Source of the DNA: Aeromonas salmonicida subsp. salmonicida | GTDB taxonomy: Bacteria > Pseudomonadota > Gammaproteobacteria > Enterobacterales > Aeromonadaceae | Length of the DNA stretch: 64,000 nt | Assembly: GCF_001643305.1 (NCBI RefSeq) | Contig: NZ_LSGW01000044.1 | Location: forward strand, 275,605-339,604 | Reading direction: 5' to 3' | Shown here: in pieces, positions 9,802 through 19,227 of the stretch | Layout: every line of letters starts with the position of its first letter | How positions within the stretch are numbered: the first letter of the stretch is position 1 | The notes under the pieces: model-generated | What the model saw: the letters and a program-made list of their open reading frames with translations, nothing else | What the model was told of the DNA's origin: nothing | Databases searched by the model: none | Position numbers and translations under genes: made by a program

Positions 9802-9866
9802 CCACATCTGATTTTCACTACCGGTTGACCCAGGACATCAAGCCTGTGGGGCTCGATGCCGCATGA
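9798..9866 (+). CDS. Candidate 22-residue mini-ORF, second extra copy of the queG head
   Basis: The frame reads MTTSDFHYRLTQDIK then PVGLDAA, and its TGA overlaps the queG ATG as ATGA. It matches the queG start at DNA level (ATGAC.AC..CTGATTTTCA...) and protein level ([14 protein letters not shown]). It contains GAT, CAC, TAC, GAC and GAT codons in 22 positions. Asp, His, Tyr and Asn codons are the ones read by tRNAs that carry queuosine, the product of the QueG pathway. That coincidence may simply reflect descent from queG. Confidence 0.45.
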   Translation: MTTSDFHYRLTQDIKPVGLDAA

Positions 9867-11017
9867 CTACGCCTGATTTTCAGCAGTTGGCTCACGATAT
9901 CAAGCTATGGGCAGGCGAGCTAGGATTTGACCAGGTCGGTATCACGGACACGGATCTTACCCTCGAGGAGCCCAGGCTGCAGGCCTGGCTGGATGCAGGC
10001 CATCACGGCAGCATGGACTACATGGCCCGACACGGCATGATGCGGGCCCGCCCCCATGAGCTGCTGCCGGGCACACTGCGGGTAGTGTCGGTGCGCATGA
10101 ACTACCTCCCCTTCGAGGCGGGTTTTGCCGCCACCCTGCGCGATCCGACCCTCGGGTACATCAGCCGCTACGCTCTCGGCCGCGACTACCACAAGGTGCT
10201 GCGCAACCGCCTCAAGCAACTGGGGGAGCGGATCGAACAGCGTTGTCAGGCGCTGTTTCAAACCACCCAGGACACAATGGGAGAGTGGCGCCCCTTCGTC
10301 GACTCGGCCCCCATACTGGAGCGGCCGCTGGCCGCCAAGGCGGGACTGGGCTGGGTCGGCAAGCATTCGCTACTGCTCAACGAATCGGCCGGTTCTTTCT
10401 TTTTTCTGGGGGAGCTGCTGCTCGCCCTGCCCCTGCCCATCGATGCCCCGGTGGAAAAAGAGCTGTGCGGCAAGTGCGTGGCCTGCATCAATATTTGCCC
10501 GACCGGTGCCATAGTCGCGCCCTATGTGGTGGATGGGCGCCGCTGCATCTCCTACCTCACCATAGAGAACGACGGTCCCATCCCGGAAGAGTTCAGGCCG
10601 CTCATGGGCAATCGCATCTATGGTTGTGACGACTGCCAGCTCATCTGCCCCTGGAATCGCTATGCAGATGCAAGCCCGGAACCCGACTTCAAAGCGCGCC
10701 CCAACCTGCACCGCCCGCCCCTGCTGGAGCTGTGGCGCTGGGCCGAGAGCGAATTTCTCAAGCACACTGAGGGGAGCCCGATCCGGCGCATCGGCTATCA
10801 ACGCTGGCGCCGCAACCTGGCGGTGGCGCTTGGCAACGGCCCGGCTACACCAGAGGTGATCGCCGCCCTGCAACTGGCGCTCACCAGCGCCGAGCCCATG
10901 GTGGCCGAACACATAGCGTGGGCACTGACGACCCTGGCCAAACGCCAGCAGGATGACAACAAAAAGACACGCTTGCTGATCCGTTGCATCGAAAAAGGTC
11001 TGCCGGATCACGCATAA
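9863..11017 (+). CDS. queG: QueG, epoxyqueuosine reductase
   Basis: A 384-residue cobalamin- and iron-sulfur-dependent enzyme that performs the last step of queuosine synthesis on tRNA. The N-terminal catalytic region contains [13 protein letters not shown] and [19 protein letters not shown]. Two 4Fe-4S cysteine clusters follow: [15 protein letters not shown], and [13 protein letters not shown]-terminal HEAT-like region ends the protein. The ATG has no strong ribosome binding site of its own and overlaps the stop of an upstream mini-ORF, so coupled translation is plausible. It diverges from nnr. Confidence 0.96.
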   Translation: MTTPDFQQLAHDIKLWAGELGFDQVGITDTDLTLEEPRLQAWLDAGHHGSMDYMARHGMMRARPHELLPGTLRVVSVRMNYLPFEAGFAATLRDPTLGYISRYALGRDYHKVLRNRLKQLGERIEQRCQALFQTTQDTMGEWRPFVDSAPILERPLAAKAGLGWVGKHSLLLNESAGSFFFLGELLLALPLPIDAPVEKELCGKCVACINICPTGAIVAPYVVDGRRCISYLTIENDGPIPEEFRPLMGNRIYGCDDCQLICPWNRYADASPEPDFKARPNLHRPPLLELWRWAESEFLKHTEGSPIRRIGYQRWRRNLAVALGNGPATPEVIAALQLALTSAEPMVAEHIAWALTTLAKRQQDDNKKTRLLIRCIEKGLPDHA

Positions 11018-11109
11018 GCGATCTGCCCCTTGCCGGATGCACACCATTTTTTCATGCTCTGTCGGCGGTTAACCGTCGGCACCATAAGCACTATAAAAGG
11101 AACAATCTG

Positions 11110-11859
11110 ATGCAGATGTTGGGAGTGGATATCGGTGGCTCAGGGATCAAGGGATGCCTGGTCGATACCGAAACAGGCGAGCTGATTGGCGAACGCCACC
11201 GTCTGGCAACACCGCAACCGGCGACCCCGGCGGCCGTGGCACATACCCTCAAGGCACTGGTAGAACACTTCCAATGGAAGGGCCCTGTGGGTTGCGGCTT
11301 TCCCGCCACCATCCACAACGGCATTGCCAAGAGCGCAGCCAACATCGACAAGAGCTGGATCGAGACCGATGCTGCCCACCTGTTTTCGGATGTGACCGGC
11401 CTGCCCTGCCATGTGCTCAACGATGCCGATGCGGCGGGTCTGGCCGAGATGCGCTTTGGTGCCGGCAAGGATCGCAAGGGGATCATCATCCTCATCACTG
11501 TTGGTACCGGCATAGGTACTGCCGTGTTCGTCAACGGCCAGCTGCTGCCCAACACCGAGCTGGGTCACCTGATGCTGGAAGGCATGGTAGCCGAGCACTA
11601 CTGTTCGGATGCGGTGCGCAAGCGGGAGGATCTCTCCTGGAGCCGCTGGGGAAAACGCTTCAACAAGTATTTGGCCAGACTGGAGTTTCTGTTCTCCCCC
11701 GACCTCTTTATCCTGGGGGGCGGCAGCTCAGCCAAGCTCGACAAATTCATCGATCGCATCGAAACCCGCGCGCCGCTGGTGGCAGCCGCCAGTCTCAATC
11801 AGGCTGGCATCATAGGGGCTGCCCTTCATGCGGCCGAACGCAGCGCCGAACAGCAGTAA
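11110..11859 (+). CDS. ppgK: Polyphosphate glucokinase (ROK family)
   Basis: A 249-residue cytoplasmic sugar kinase. The N-terminal phosphate-binding motif [16 protein letters not shown], the central [12 protein letters not shown] and the [12 protein letters not shown] motif define a ROK-type polyphosphate glucokinase. Such enzymes phosphorylate glucose with polyphosphate and often also ATP. The frame is open for 42 more codons upstream, but the ATG at 11110 is preceded by AAAGGAAC and gives the family N-terminus. The stop is followed by a strong terminator. Confidence 0.88.
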   Translation: MQMLGVDIGGSGIKGCLVDTETGELIGERHRLATPQPATPAAVAHTLKALVEHFQWKGPVGCGFPATIHNGIAKSAANIDKSWIETDAAHLFSDVTGLPCHVLNDADAAGLAEMRFGAGKDRKGIIILITVGTGIGTAVFVNGQLLPNTELGHLMLEGMVAEHYCSDAVRKREDLSWSRWGKRFNKYLARLEFLFSPDLFILGGGSSAKLDKFIDRIETRAPLVAAASLNQAGIIGAALHAAERSAEQQ

Positions 11860-11890
11860 GGCGGCATCCCCACTTTGGGTCGATGATAGA

Positions 11891-11923
11891 AAAGAGGCCC
11901 GGCAAATGCCGGGCCTCTTTCGT
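11891..11923 (+). terminator. Rho-independent terminator after ppgK
   Basis: The stem GAGGCCCGGC / GCCGGGCCTC has a 4-base loop and is followed by TTTCG. It separates ppgK from the convergent gene at 11940 and can serve both strands. Confidence 0.85.
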
Positions 11924-11939
11924 TGCACCTTTACCGCGG

Positions 11940-12395
11940 CTAGATGTCGTCGAGCCGATGCACACCGTGTACCAGTCGGGTCAAGCGGGTTTGTTCCAGC
12001 GACGCCAGCGAAGTCAGCAAGGCAGCCGTCTCGTCGGTCGGGCACTCGCGGGCCAGATGGCTCAGCTCGCCGATGAGTTTTTCTTCCTGACGACACACCT
12101 GCTGCACTATGTCCTGAGTCTGGGCACTGGCAGGTAGTGCCAACCGCTGGATCTCGGGCAGCAGATCCTCGCTGAAGCCCCGCTCCAGCCAGGTTTCCTT
12201 GACCCCCTGACTCAGCTGTCCCTGATAATCGTGCAGATGGGCACTCGCTTCATCCTCCCGCCCTTGCAGATACGCCAGCAACATGCGGCTGCGCTCGCCA
12301 TCCACTTCTGCCATCAGTCGCCCATAACAGAGTCCGAGCTGGTGATGAACCTGTTCGAGGTAAGACAGCAAATCCTTGATCTGTTGAAATCGCAT
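11940..12395 (-). CDS. Uncharacterised helical protein, 151 residues
   Basis: Begins MRFQQIKDLLSYLEQVHHQL and is predicted almost wholly alpha-helical, with regularly spaced leucines and His/Glu residues (HHQLGLCYGRLMAEVDGE, LHDYQGQL). The pattern recalls four-helix ferritin-like or PA2169-type proteins, but no metal motif can be assigned by eye. There is no signal peptide or membrane segment. The ATG at 12395 follows AGGAGG at a good distance, and the GTG just before it is less likely. It stands alone, convergent with ppgK and divergent from metNIQ. Confidence 0.75.
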   Translation of the reverse strand: MRFQQIKDLLSYLEQVHHQLGLCYGRLMAEVDGERSRMLLAYLQGREDEASAHLHDYQGQLSQGVKETWLERGFSEDLLPEIQRLALPASAQTQDIVQQVCRQEEKLIGELSHLARECPTDETAALLTSLASLEQTRLTRLVHGVHRLDDI

Positions 12396-12719
12396 CACTC
12401 ACTCCTCCTGCCACGCCACACCTGTTGAGTATAAAAAACAACCACACATATCCCAAACCAAAGGAGGTCGCTTTTTGTGCTGCATCAAGGGGATGGATAA
12501 CAAAAGAGATAAAGGAACAAAGTGGAACGATTTGTGCCATCTTGGTGGCAGCCAAAGAGTGCGAACAGCACTCCTGCTCTCATAACCAACAAAACAGAAA
12601 TGGAAAGTAGATTATCCAGGCTATATTCGGAGAAAATCAATAATAGCCAAATACAATATTGCGGCCTGATAAACCACTGTCGTCGTTAGTCATCCGGCGA
12701 GAATCCTTATCACTTTTTT
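12396..12719. other. Gene-free stretch upstream of the met promoter
   Basis: About 320 bases, noticeably more AT-rich than its neighbours. No ORF here has a convincing ribosome binding site or codon pattern. It presumably holds the promoter of the minus-strand gene and upstream regulatory DNA of metNIQ. No repeat, tRNA or hairpin of note was seen. Confidence 0.5.
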
Positions 12720-12743
12720 AGACGTCTAGACGTAGAAACATGC
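12720..12743. promoter_or_regulatory. MetJ operator: tandem met boxes
   Basis: AGACGTCT at 12720-12727 is a perfect met box. It is followed directly by AGACGTAG and AAACATGC, which are weaker boxes in 8-base register. AGACATCT at 12760-12767 is another close match, inside the promoter. MetJ with S-adenosylmethionine binds tandem 8-bp boxes and represses methionine genes. The position just upstream of metNIQ fits this. Confidence 0.85.
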
Positions 12744-12744
12744 G

Positions 12745-12773
12745 TTGACATAGCCATCCAGACATCTTAGCAT
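12745..12773 (+). promoter_or_regulatory. Predicted sigma-70 promoter of metNIQ
   Basis: TTGACA at 12745-12750, a 17-base spacer, then TAGCAT at 12768-12773. The -35 box matches consensus and adjoins the met boxes, so MetJ binding would occlude it. Confidence 0.65.
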
Positions 12774-12869
12774 CATCCTCCATGATGACAGAGTAACCCA
12801 GTGGAACCTCTGCCCAATTCACCCGCCTGTAGCGCCCTGTGCTTTAAGGCTGTTAGCACGGAAGAATCC

Positions 12870-13913
12870 ATGATTAAGTTGATCGGTCTCAACAAAGTCT
12901 ACGGTAAAGGCAGTGATGCCGTGCACGCCCTGCGTGACGTGAGCCTGCATGTGCCACAAGGCAAAATTTTCGGGGTGATCGGTGCCTCCGGTGCCGGCAA
13001 GAGTACCCTCATCCGTTGTGTCAACCTGCTGGAGCGCCCGACAGAGGGGCAGGTCATCGTCGACGGCCAGGACCTGACAGCGCTGCCGGAGCGGGAGCTG
13101 ACCCAGGCCCGCCGCCAGATCGGCATGATTTTTCAGCACTTCAACCTGCTCTCCTCCCGCACAGTGTTCGCCAATATCGCGTTCCCGCTGGAACTGGCAG
13201 GCTGGAGCAAGTCCCAAATCCAGACCCGGGTCGGCGAGTTGCTGGCGCTGGTCGGGCTGGAAGCCCGCGCCCACGCCTATCCGTCCGAGCTGTCCGGCGG
13301 CCAGAAGCAGCGTGTCGCCATCGCCCGCGCCCTGGCACCGGCTCCCAAGGTATTGCTGTGTGACGAAGCCACCTCGGCCCTCGACCCGCAGACCACACGT
13401 TCGATCCTGAGCCTGCTCAAGGAGATCAACGTCAAGCTGGGGCTCACCATACTGCTCATCACCCACGAGATGGATGTGGTGAAGGGGATCTGTGATGACG
13501 TGGCCATCATCAGCGACGGCAGTCTGATCGAGCAGGGCGAGGTCGCCTGGTTCTTCAGCAATGCCAAGACCCAGCTGGCCCGTGATTTCATCCACTCCAC
13601 CATCCATCTGGAGGTGCCGCAGGAGTATCAGGACCGCATGAGCAGCGAGCGAGTGGCGGGCAGCTATCCGCTGGTGAAACTCGGCTTTACCGGCAGCACT
13701 GTCGATACACCGCTGATTTCAGAGGCGAGTCGTCGCTTCAACATCGATATCAGCATACTGAGCGCCGATATCGAGTACGCCGGGGGCGTCAAGTTCGGCT
13801 TCCTGCTGGCAGAACTGTTCGGGGATGAGGCCCAGTGCGAGGCGACTCAGCAATTCCTGATAGACAACCATATTCAGCTGGAGGTAATGGGTTATGTCCG
13901 AAGCCATGATTAA
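12870..13913 (+). CDS. metN: MetN, methionine ABC transporter ATPase
   Basis: A 347-residue ATPase of the MetNIQ D/L-methionine importer. Walker A is GASGAGKST, the Q-loop region MIFQHFNLL, the signature [15 protein letters not shown], and Walker [13 protein letters not shown]. The C-terminal NIL/ACT-like domain (from about residue 265) is the methionine-sensing regulatory domain in E. coli. The frame is open 23 codons further upstream, but ATG 12870 follows GGAAGAATCC and gives the usual [14 protein letters not shown] start. It overlaps metI by 20 bases. Confidence 0.97.
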   Translation: MIKLIGLNKVYGKGSDAVHALRDVSLHVPQGKIFGVIGASGAGKSTLIRCVNLLERPTEGQVIVDGQDLTALPERELTQARRQIGMIFQHFNLLSSRTVFANIAFPLELAGWSKSQIQTRVGELLALVGLEARAHAYPSELSGGQKQRVAIARALAPAPKVLLCDEATSALDPQTTRSILSLLKEINVKLGLTILLITHEMDVVKGICDDVAIISDGSLIEQGEVAWFFSNAKTQLARDFIHSTIHLEVPQEYQDRMSSERVAGSYPLVKLGFTGSTVDTPLISEASRRFNIDISILSADIEYAGGVKFGFLLAELFGDEAQCEATQQFLIDNHIQLEVMGYVRSHD

Positions 13914-14442
13914 TCTGCTGGTCACCGCCCTCGGTGATACCCTGCTGATGGTGTTTGCCTCCGCCCTGTTTGGCTGCCTGCTTGGCCTGCCCCTTGGGGT
14001 AGCACTGCACGTCACCAAGGCGGGCCAGATCCTGGCCAACCCGGCCCTGAACAAGCTGCTCGGCATCCTTGTCAACATTGGCCGCTCCGTGCCCTTCATC
14101 GCCCGCCTGGTGGAAGGTGCTCTGATGGAGGTGCCGGACGGCTTGCTGGAAGCGGCCAAGGCCATGGGTGCCAAACCTTTGCAAATCATCACCAAGGTGC
14201 TGCTGCCAGAAGCCCTGCCCGGCATCATCAACAGCGTCACCATTACCCTGGTCACGCTGGTGAACTACTCCGCCATGGCCGGTGCCATCGGAGGGGGTGG
14301 CCTGGGCGATGTGGGTATTCGCTACGGTTATCAGCGCTTTGACCCCACCGTCATGCTGGCAACCGTTGTGATTCTGGTTTTACTGGTTCAAATCATCCAG
14401 AGCGCGGGTGAGCGCCTGGTCAACACATGTGATCATCGTTAA
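13894..14442 (+). CDS. metI: MetI, methionine ABC permease with a 35-residue internal deletion
   Basis: Permease of MetNIQ. Only 182 residues are encoded, against 217 in E. coli MetI. Aligned by eye, the sequence runs from NIGRSVPFI straight into [12 protein letters not shown]. In E. coli a 35-residue segment lies here, between RSIPFI and AAPFI, and contains a membrane-spanning stretch. 217 minus 35 is exactly 182, and both ends of the missing piece end in PFI, which suggests deletion between short direct repeats. The EAA-type loop ([22 protein letters not shown]) is intact. Transport activity is doubtful. Confidence 0.93.
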   Translation: MSEAMINLLVTALGDTLLMVFASALFGCLLGLPLGVALHVTKAGQILANPALNKLLGILVNIGRSVPFIARLVEGALMEVPDGLLEAAKAMGAKPLQIITKVLLPEALPGIINSVTITLVTLVNYSAMAGAIGGGGLGDVGIRYGYQRFDPTVMLATVVILVLLVQIIQSAGERLVNTCDHR

Positions 14443-14468
14443 TCGTCGATTTCTGACAGGAGGTTTTT

Positions 14469-15269
14469 ATGAAATTTGGCATTAAATCCGTTGCGGCTGC
14501 CTTGTTGGCTGGCCTGGTACTGGCCGGTTGCGGTCAAAAAGAAGAGAGCAAGACCCTGAAAGTAGGCGCCATTGCCGGGGCGGAATCCCAGCTGGTGGAA
14601 GCCGCGGCCAAGGTCGCCAAGGACAAGTTCGGTCTGGATGTCGAAGTGGTCACCTTCTCCGACTTTGCCACCCCGAACGTGGCCCTGAACGATGGCAGCA
14701 TCGATCTGAACGCCTTCCAGCACAAACCGTATCTGGATAGCCAGGTCAAGGATCGCGGCTTCGATCTGGTACCGGTTGGCAACACCTTCGTCTACCCCAT
14801 CGCCGGCTACTCCAAGAAGATCAAGGCCCTGGCCGATCTGAAAGAGGGCGCGCAAATCGCCGTGCCGAACGACCCGACCAACCTGGGCCGCTCTCTGATC
14901 CTGCTGCAAAAGCAGGGCCTGCTGACCCTGAAGGAAGGCACTGGTCTGGAAGCGACTGTGCTCGACATCGCCAGCAACCCGAAAAAGCTGAAGATTGTTG
15001 AACTGGAAGCGGCACAGCTGCCACGCTCCCTGGAAGATGTGGACCTGGCCATCATCAATACCGTGTATGCCTCCCAGATCGATCTGCTGCCAGGCCGTGA
15101 CGGTCTGTTCGTGGAAGACAAGGATTCTCCCTATGTCAACCTGCTCGTCTCCCGTGGCAACAACAAGGATGACGCCAAGGTGAAGGAGTTCGTCCAGGCC
15201 TTCCAGAGCGACGAAGTGTACAAAACTGCTGACGAATTGTTCAAAGGCGGCATCGTCAAAGGTTGGTAA
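14469..15269 (+). CDS. metQ: MetQ, methionine-binding lipoprotein
   Basis: A 266-residue substrate-binding protein of MetNIQ (NlpA/MetQ family). It has a lipoprotein signal peptide with lipobox LAGC at about residues 18-21. The mature part contains the family features NDGSIDLNAFQHKPYL and NDPTNLGRSLILL. AGGAGG precedes the ATG. It is the last gene of metNIQ and is followed by a strong terminator. Confidence 0.96.
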   Translation: MKFGIKSVAAALLAGLVLAGCGQKEESKTLKVGAIAGAESQLVEAAAKVAKDKFGLDVEVVTFSDFATPNVALNDGSIDLNAFQHKPYLDSQVKDRGFDLVPVGNTFVYPIAGYSKKIKALADLKEGAQIAVPNDPTNLGRSLILLQKQGLLTLKEGTGLEATVLDIASNPKKLKIVELEAAQLPRSLEDVDLAIINTVYASQIDLLPGRDGLFVEDKDSPYVNLLVSRGNNKDDAKVKEFVQAFQSDEVYKTADELFKGGIVKGW

Positions 15270-15282
15270 TCACTCACTCAGC

Positions 15283-15313
15283 AAAAAAGGCCACGCCAAG
15301 CGTGGCCTTTTTT
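15283..15313 (+). terminator. Rho-independent terminator after metQ
   Basis: AAAAAAGGCCACGC, a 3-base loop, then GCGTGGCCTTTTTT. A classic hairpin with a T run. Confidence 0.9.
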
Positions 15314-15364
15314 ATTGCCGCGGTTATCATAACCGGGAGCACGGCAACACGAACGTAACAGAAC

Positions 15365-15862
15365 ATGAAAAAATGGTATCTGGCCTACTGCAAGCCAAAG
15401 GAAGAGGCCCGCGCACGCGCCCATCTCGAAGCCCAGGGGATTGAGTCCTATTACCCCATGGTCGAGATCGAGAAGCTGCGACGGGGCAAGCGTGTCCCTG
15501 TGCGGGAACCCATGTTTCCCAACTATCTGTTTATCTATGTGGATCTGGAGGAGGTCACGCCGGTCACCCTGAAGTCGACCCGTGGCATCAGCCGCATCAT
15601 CCACTTCGGCAAGGAGTGGACCGCCATCAGCAGCCAGCTGGTTTATCAGTTGATGAGCCGTGACGACAGCGACGAGGCGAGAGCCAGCTACGCCAATCTG
15701 CCAACCCAGGGCGACAAGGTATTGATCGAATCGGGCCCATTGGCCGGATTCGAGGCGATTTATCTGGAACCAGATGGAGAGAAACGCGCCATCCTGCTGG
15801 TCAGCCTGCTCAACCAGGAGACCTCCAGCAGCTTCGACAATCAGGCTTTTCGCCGCCTGTAA
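15365..15862 (+). CDS. rfaH: RfaH, transcription antitermination factor
   Basis: A 165-residue NusG paralogue that is recruited at ops sites and promotes transcription of long LPS, capsule and similar operons. The N-terminal NGN domain (MKKWYLAYCKPKEEARARAH, then YPMVEIEK and PMFPNYLFIYVD) is intact. The C-terminal KOW region (GDKVLIESGPLAGFEAIY) ends in SSFDNQAFRRL. It is separated from metQ by a terminator. The DNA of its last 12 codons is repeated 84 bases downstream. Confidence 0.95.
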   Translation: MKKWYLAYCKPKEEARARAHLEAQGIESYYPMVEIEKLRRGKRVPVREPMFPNYLFIYVDLEEVTPVTLKSTRGISRIIHFGKEWTAISSQLVYQLMSRDDSDEARASYANLPTQGDKVLIESGPLAGFEAIYLEPDGEKRAILLVSLLNQETSSSFDNQAFRRL

Positions 15863-15945
15863 TGACCCTCATCAAGCAGGCGTTCATGACAAGCAACGCC
15901 TCATTCCTCAAGCAGCTTCGACTATCAGGCTGCCTGCCGCCTGTA
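15827..15945 (+). repeat. Tandem duplication of the rfaH 3' end
   Basis: AGCAGCTTCGACAATCAGGC (from 15827) recurs as AGCAGCTTCGACTATCAGGC (from 15911), and both are followed by a matching CGCCGCCTGTA or GCCGCCTGTA. The second copy would encode SSFDYQAACRLYQC and a stop. It lies in the intergenic region before the terminator. The spacing is 84 bases, and roughly 30 of 36 positions agree. It is one of several gene-edge duplications in this window. Confidence 0.8.
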
Positions 15946-15952
15946 CCAATGC

Positions 15953-15984
15953 TGAGGCGGGCCATCTGGCCCGCCTCATTTATT
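15953..15984 (+). terminator. Rho-independent terminator between rfaH and the chemoreceptor gene
   Basis: TGAGGCGGGCC, loop ATCT, GGCCCGCCTCA, then TTTATTTAT. It can serve the convergent minus-strand gene too. Confidence 0.85.
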
Positions 15985-16013
15985 TATCCAGATCATACGC
16001 CTTGGCGGCGTTA

Positions 16014-17990
16014 TCAGGCCCCCAGTTCGAAGCGACTGATGACGGACGTCAAACGACCCGTATCCTGTGCCAGTCTGGCCACTATCTCTTCCCCCTGCTG
16101 GCTGCGCTGGCTCGATTGTCGGCTCAGCCCGGCGATCTCTTCCACTGTGCCCGCCACCTCCTGGGCAACCCGCGACTGCTGCTCGGTAGCGGTGGCAATG
16201 GCCCCCAGCTGACCGGACAGATCCTGCACCAGCTGCAGCATGGTATCCAGGGTCTGCGTCACAGAGGCAACGGCGTTGCGGCCCTCTTCGACCAACTGGG
16301 TACCGCTGCCGACCGTGCTCACCGTCTGGCGGGTCTGTTGCTGAATACTGGCGATGGTCTGACTGATCTCCTCGGTTGATTGACTGGTGCGACTGGCAAG
16401 CAAACGCACCTCATCGGCCACCACGGCAAAGCCACGCCCCTGCTCCCCGGCCCGCGCCGCCTCGATGGCGGCGTTGAGCGCCAGCAGATTGGTCTGCTCA
16501 GCGATGGTGGCGATCACCTCGGTCACCCGGCCGACCTGTTCGCTCTGGGCACTGAGCAGCCCCATGGCCTGATTGGCCTGAACTATCATGGCGGCAATCT
16601 CCTGCATTGTGGTGGTCATGCGACCGAGGGCACTGCCCCCTTGCTGTGTCTGTCCCTCAGCCTGATGGGCCACTCGAGCCGCCTCGGCTATGTTCCCCGC
16701 CACATCACGGGTGCTGACCGACATCTGTTCGATCGCCGCCGCCACCGTATCCACCCGCTGATTCTGACTCGCCAGATCGTCGACGATGGCCCTGGTGGTG
16801 TTACCCACCTCGACACACGCCCCTTCCACCTGCCCCACGGCGCCCTGGATCTCGCCGACCAGCTGACGCAGCTGCAGCGACATCTGGTTGATGGATCCCG
16901 TCAATCCACCCAGCTCATCCTGACTCTGCACCGGCAGAGGGCGGGACGGCAGACGGCCATTGGCTACCTGATCGGCCCGCACCACCAGACTGGCGATGTC
17001 CCGGGTCAGACGGCGACTGAACAGCAGGGCGACCAGGGTGCCCAGCACTATGACGGTCAGGGTAGCCAGCAACAGGGTACGGTTGATGGTCTGACCGGCA
17101 CTGGCCATCTTCTCCCCCATGCTGTCCACTTCAGAGCGAGTCTGGGTCACCTGGGCGGCCAGCTGACTGGCCAGCTGGGTCAACGCAGGTTCTATGTCGG
17201 TTGCCATCAGATGATTGGCCTGATCCCAGTCCGGGGCCTGACGCTTGCTTATCACCTGACCGACCAGTTCGGCAAAGGGCGCTGACATCTCTTCAAACAG
17301 CGACCAGAGGCTCTTCTGGGCCTCGGAGAAATGGGCCTGCTGCTGTTTCAGCTCGGCGACCCGCTGCTGATGGAACTGGTAGTAATCCTGATACTTGGTG
17401 CCATATTCGGGGTCGCCCGAGATGAGGAAGTCCCGCAGGGCTGAGAGGGCATTGGAGAGGCTGTTATACGCATCCCCCACCTGCTTGAGCAGCAGACGGC
17501 GGTCCCCTGGCAACTGATCCTGCGGGGTGGCCACCTCTTCATTGGCGAATGACTGCAACTGATCGAGGGCCGCTTCTGCCAGCGGGCCCGCCTCCAGCAG
17601 CATGAGCGTGTGAGCGGGCAGGTTCTCCTCTGTGTGGGCGATGGCCCATACCTGCTCCTGGCGTCCTTTGAAGGCCTTGAGCGACTGGGCAAGTGCGGGA
17701 GTGAACTGCTGCTGCTCGATGGCTTGCCAGGCCCCTTCCCACTCCTGTTTGAGGCGGGATGCCTGGACCGGATCCTTGCCAAGAATGAGATAACCACGCA
17801 AGGAGGAGACGGTGGCCACCAGCGCCTTCTGGCTCGCCTCATCCCGTTGCAGGGCAGGCAGCGCCTGCTCCAGCAGCGCTGTCTCAACCTCGCCGATCCG
17901 GCCGAGCTGGTGATAGACAAGGCCGGAGGAGAGGATCACCAACAGATTGATAAAACAGAAACTAAACAACAACTTGCTTGAAATTTTCAT
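16014..17990 (-). CDS. Methyl-accepting chemotaxis protein
   Basis: A 658-residue inner-membrane receptor. The first membrane helix is at about 8-28. A long, mainly helical periplasmic sensor region follows, without a recognised ligand motif, and the second helix is near 315 ([18 protein letters not shown]). Next come HAMP and the signalling domain with the highly conserved tip around [20 protein letters not shown]. The C-terminus (RFELGA) lacks a CheR-binding NWETF-like pentapeptide. The gene lies just downstream of the REC-EAL and hybrid kinase genes on the same strand. The ligand is unknown. Confidence 0.93.
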   Translation of the reverse strand: MKISSKLLFSFCFINLLVILSSGLVYHQLGRIGEVETALLEQALPALQRDEASQKALVATVSSLRGYLILGKDPVQASRLKQEWEGAWQAIEQQQFTPALAQSLKAFKGRQEQVWAIAHTEENLPAHTLMLLEAGPLAEAALDQLQSFANEEVATPQDQLPGDRRLLLKQVGDAYNSLSNALSALRDFLISGDPEYGTKYQDYYQFHQQRVAELKQQQAHFSEAQKSLWSLFEEMSAPFAELVGQVISKRQAPDWDQANHLMATDIEPALTQLASQLAAQVTQTRSEVDSMGEKMASAGQTINRTLLLATLTVIVLGTLVALLFSRRLTRDIASLVVRADQVANGRLPSRPLPVQSQDELGGLTGSINQMSLQLRQLVGEIQGAVGQVEGACVEVGNTTRAIVDDLASQNQRVDTVAAAIEQMSVSTRDVAGNIAEAARVAHQAEGQTQQGGSALGRMTTTMQEIAAMIVQANQAMGLLSAQSEQVGRVTEVIATIAEQTNLLALNAAIEAARAGEQGRGFAVVADEVRLLASRTSQSTEEISQTIASIQQQTRQTVSTVGSGTQLVEEGRNAVASVTQTLDTMLQLVQDLSGQLGAIATATEQQSRVAQEVAGTVEEIAGLSRQSSQRSQQGEEIVARLAQDTGRLTSVISRFELGA

Positions 17991-18028
17991 GAACGTCCTT
18001 GTTCAACTGCGGGCATGCCGCCTGGCGA

Positions 18029-19227
18029 TCAGTCCCCGATCAGGCCGGGTAATCGTTCGCGCCAGGTGTCGTGCCACCCCATCAATTCATCCCGCGGCAT
18101 GGGCCGGGCGGAGAAGAAGCCCTGACACACATCGCACCCCAATCTGGCCAGCAGTCGCCAGGTCAGCTCATCCTCTACCCCTTTGGCGACCGACTTGAGT
18201 CCCAACTTGCGGGCCAGTTCGATACTTGACTCTATTATGGCCAAGCGGGAGGGGTCCTCATAGCAGCGATCGACGAAAGAGCGATCCAGTTTGAGCTCGG
18301 TGAAGGGCAGCAGCGCCAGCTGCTGCATGGAGGAGTAGCCGGTCCCGAAGTCATCGATGGAGAGGCCAAAGCCGTGCATCCGCAGCCGGGTCAGCACTTC
18401 CAGCGACTTGCCCAGATCCTTGACGAACGAGCTTTCGGTCACCTCCAGGGTGATGAGTTCGGGGTTGATGCTCCAGCGCTGGCACTGGTTGATCAGGGTA
18501 TTGCAGAGATCCCCCTCGATGAGGGAGGTGGTTGAGAGGTTCATCGACAGATTGAGGGAGAGACCTGTCTGCTCCCACAGGTGACCGTCACGCAGAGACT
18601 TGCTGATGATCACCCGATGAGGCCGTTGTTTTCCGCCAGGGGGATGAAGCGCACCGGCGAGATGAGGCCGTAGTCAGGGTGCTGCCAACGGGCAAGCGCC
18701 TCCATGCCGACCCAGTGCCCCGAGCCAAAACTCACCTTGGGCTGATACCAGGGCAGCAGTTGATCCTGCTCCAATGCCCGGCTCAGCTCATCCAGCGTCA
18801 GGCTGTGGCCATCTTCCTCCTGAGCCCGCTCCTGCTGTGGGCGCCAGGCGCCGATCAACTGGCTGATCTGCTGCTGGCTGGAGGGCTTTTCGATGCGCCC
18901 AAGCACCTGTAGGCCATAGGCGGCGCTCATCCGCAACACGGCCTCGACCACGTCATCTTCCAGTGCACTGGAGAGGATGATACCGCCACGAAAGCCCCCG
19001 AGGGACAGACGGCGCAGCAACGCCATGCCATCCATGCCGGGCATGCGCAGATCGCAAAACAGAATGTCGACCTGATGGCGCTGACACATTGCCAGTGCCT
19101 CCACGCCATCCTGAGCCTCCAGCAGTGAGGTATAACCGAGCCCACGGATCTGGTGCATCAGTGCCTTGCGCTGAAACGCGTGGTCTTCCACCACCATGAT
19201 CGCCAACTCATGCTGTGTCTTGTTCAT
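18029..19227 (-). pseudogene. REC-EAL response regulator (VieA/RocR-like), frameshifted
   Basis: A receiver domain (MVVEDHAFQRKALM; phosphoacceptor Asp in LFCDLRMPGMDG) leads into an EAL phosphodiesterase domain (GMEALARWQHPDYG). The first frame (from 19227) stops at AENNGLIG, position 18610. The rest of EAL continues in another frame from 18613 (NLSMNLS, EVTESSF, SIDDFGTGYSS, KLDRSF). The gap relative to EAL family spacing suggests a small deletion rather than one lost base. Intact homologues degrade cyclic di-GMP and respond to a BvgS-type kinase. No DNA-binding domain follows, unlike VieA. The TGA/GTG overlap would allow reinitiation, but a split EAL domain is unlikely to work. Confidence 0.8.

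Noticed and set aside
10995..11055. Possible duplicated queG tail (CTGCCGGAT / TTGCCGGAT)
   Set aside because: Only about 17 bases match; could easily be chance.
12425..12610. A 61-codon ORF in the gap before metN
   Set aside because: TTG start without a ribosome binding site, no recognisable family, and odd composition; treated as chance.
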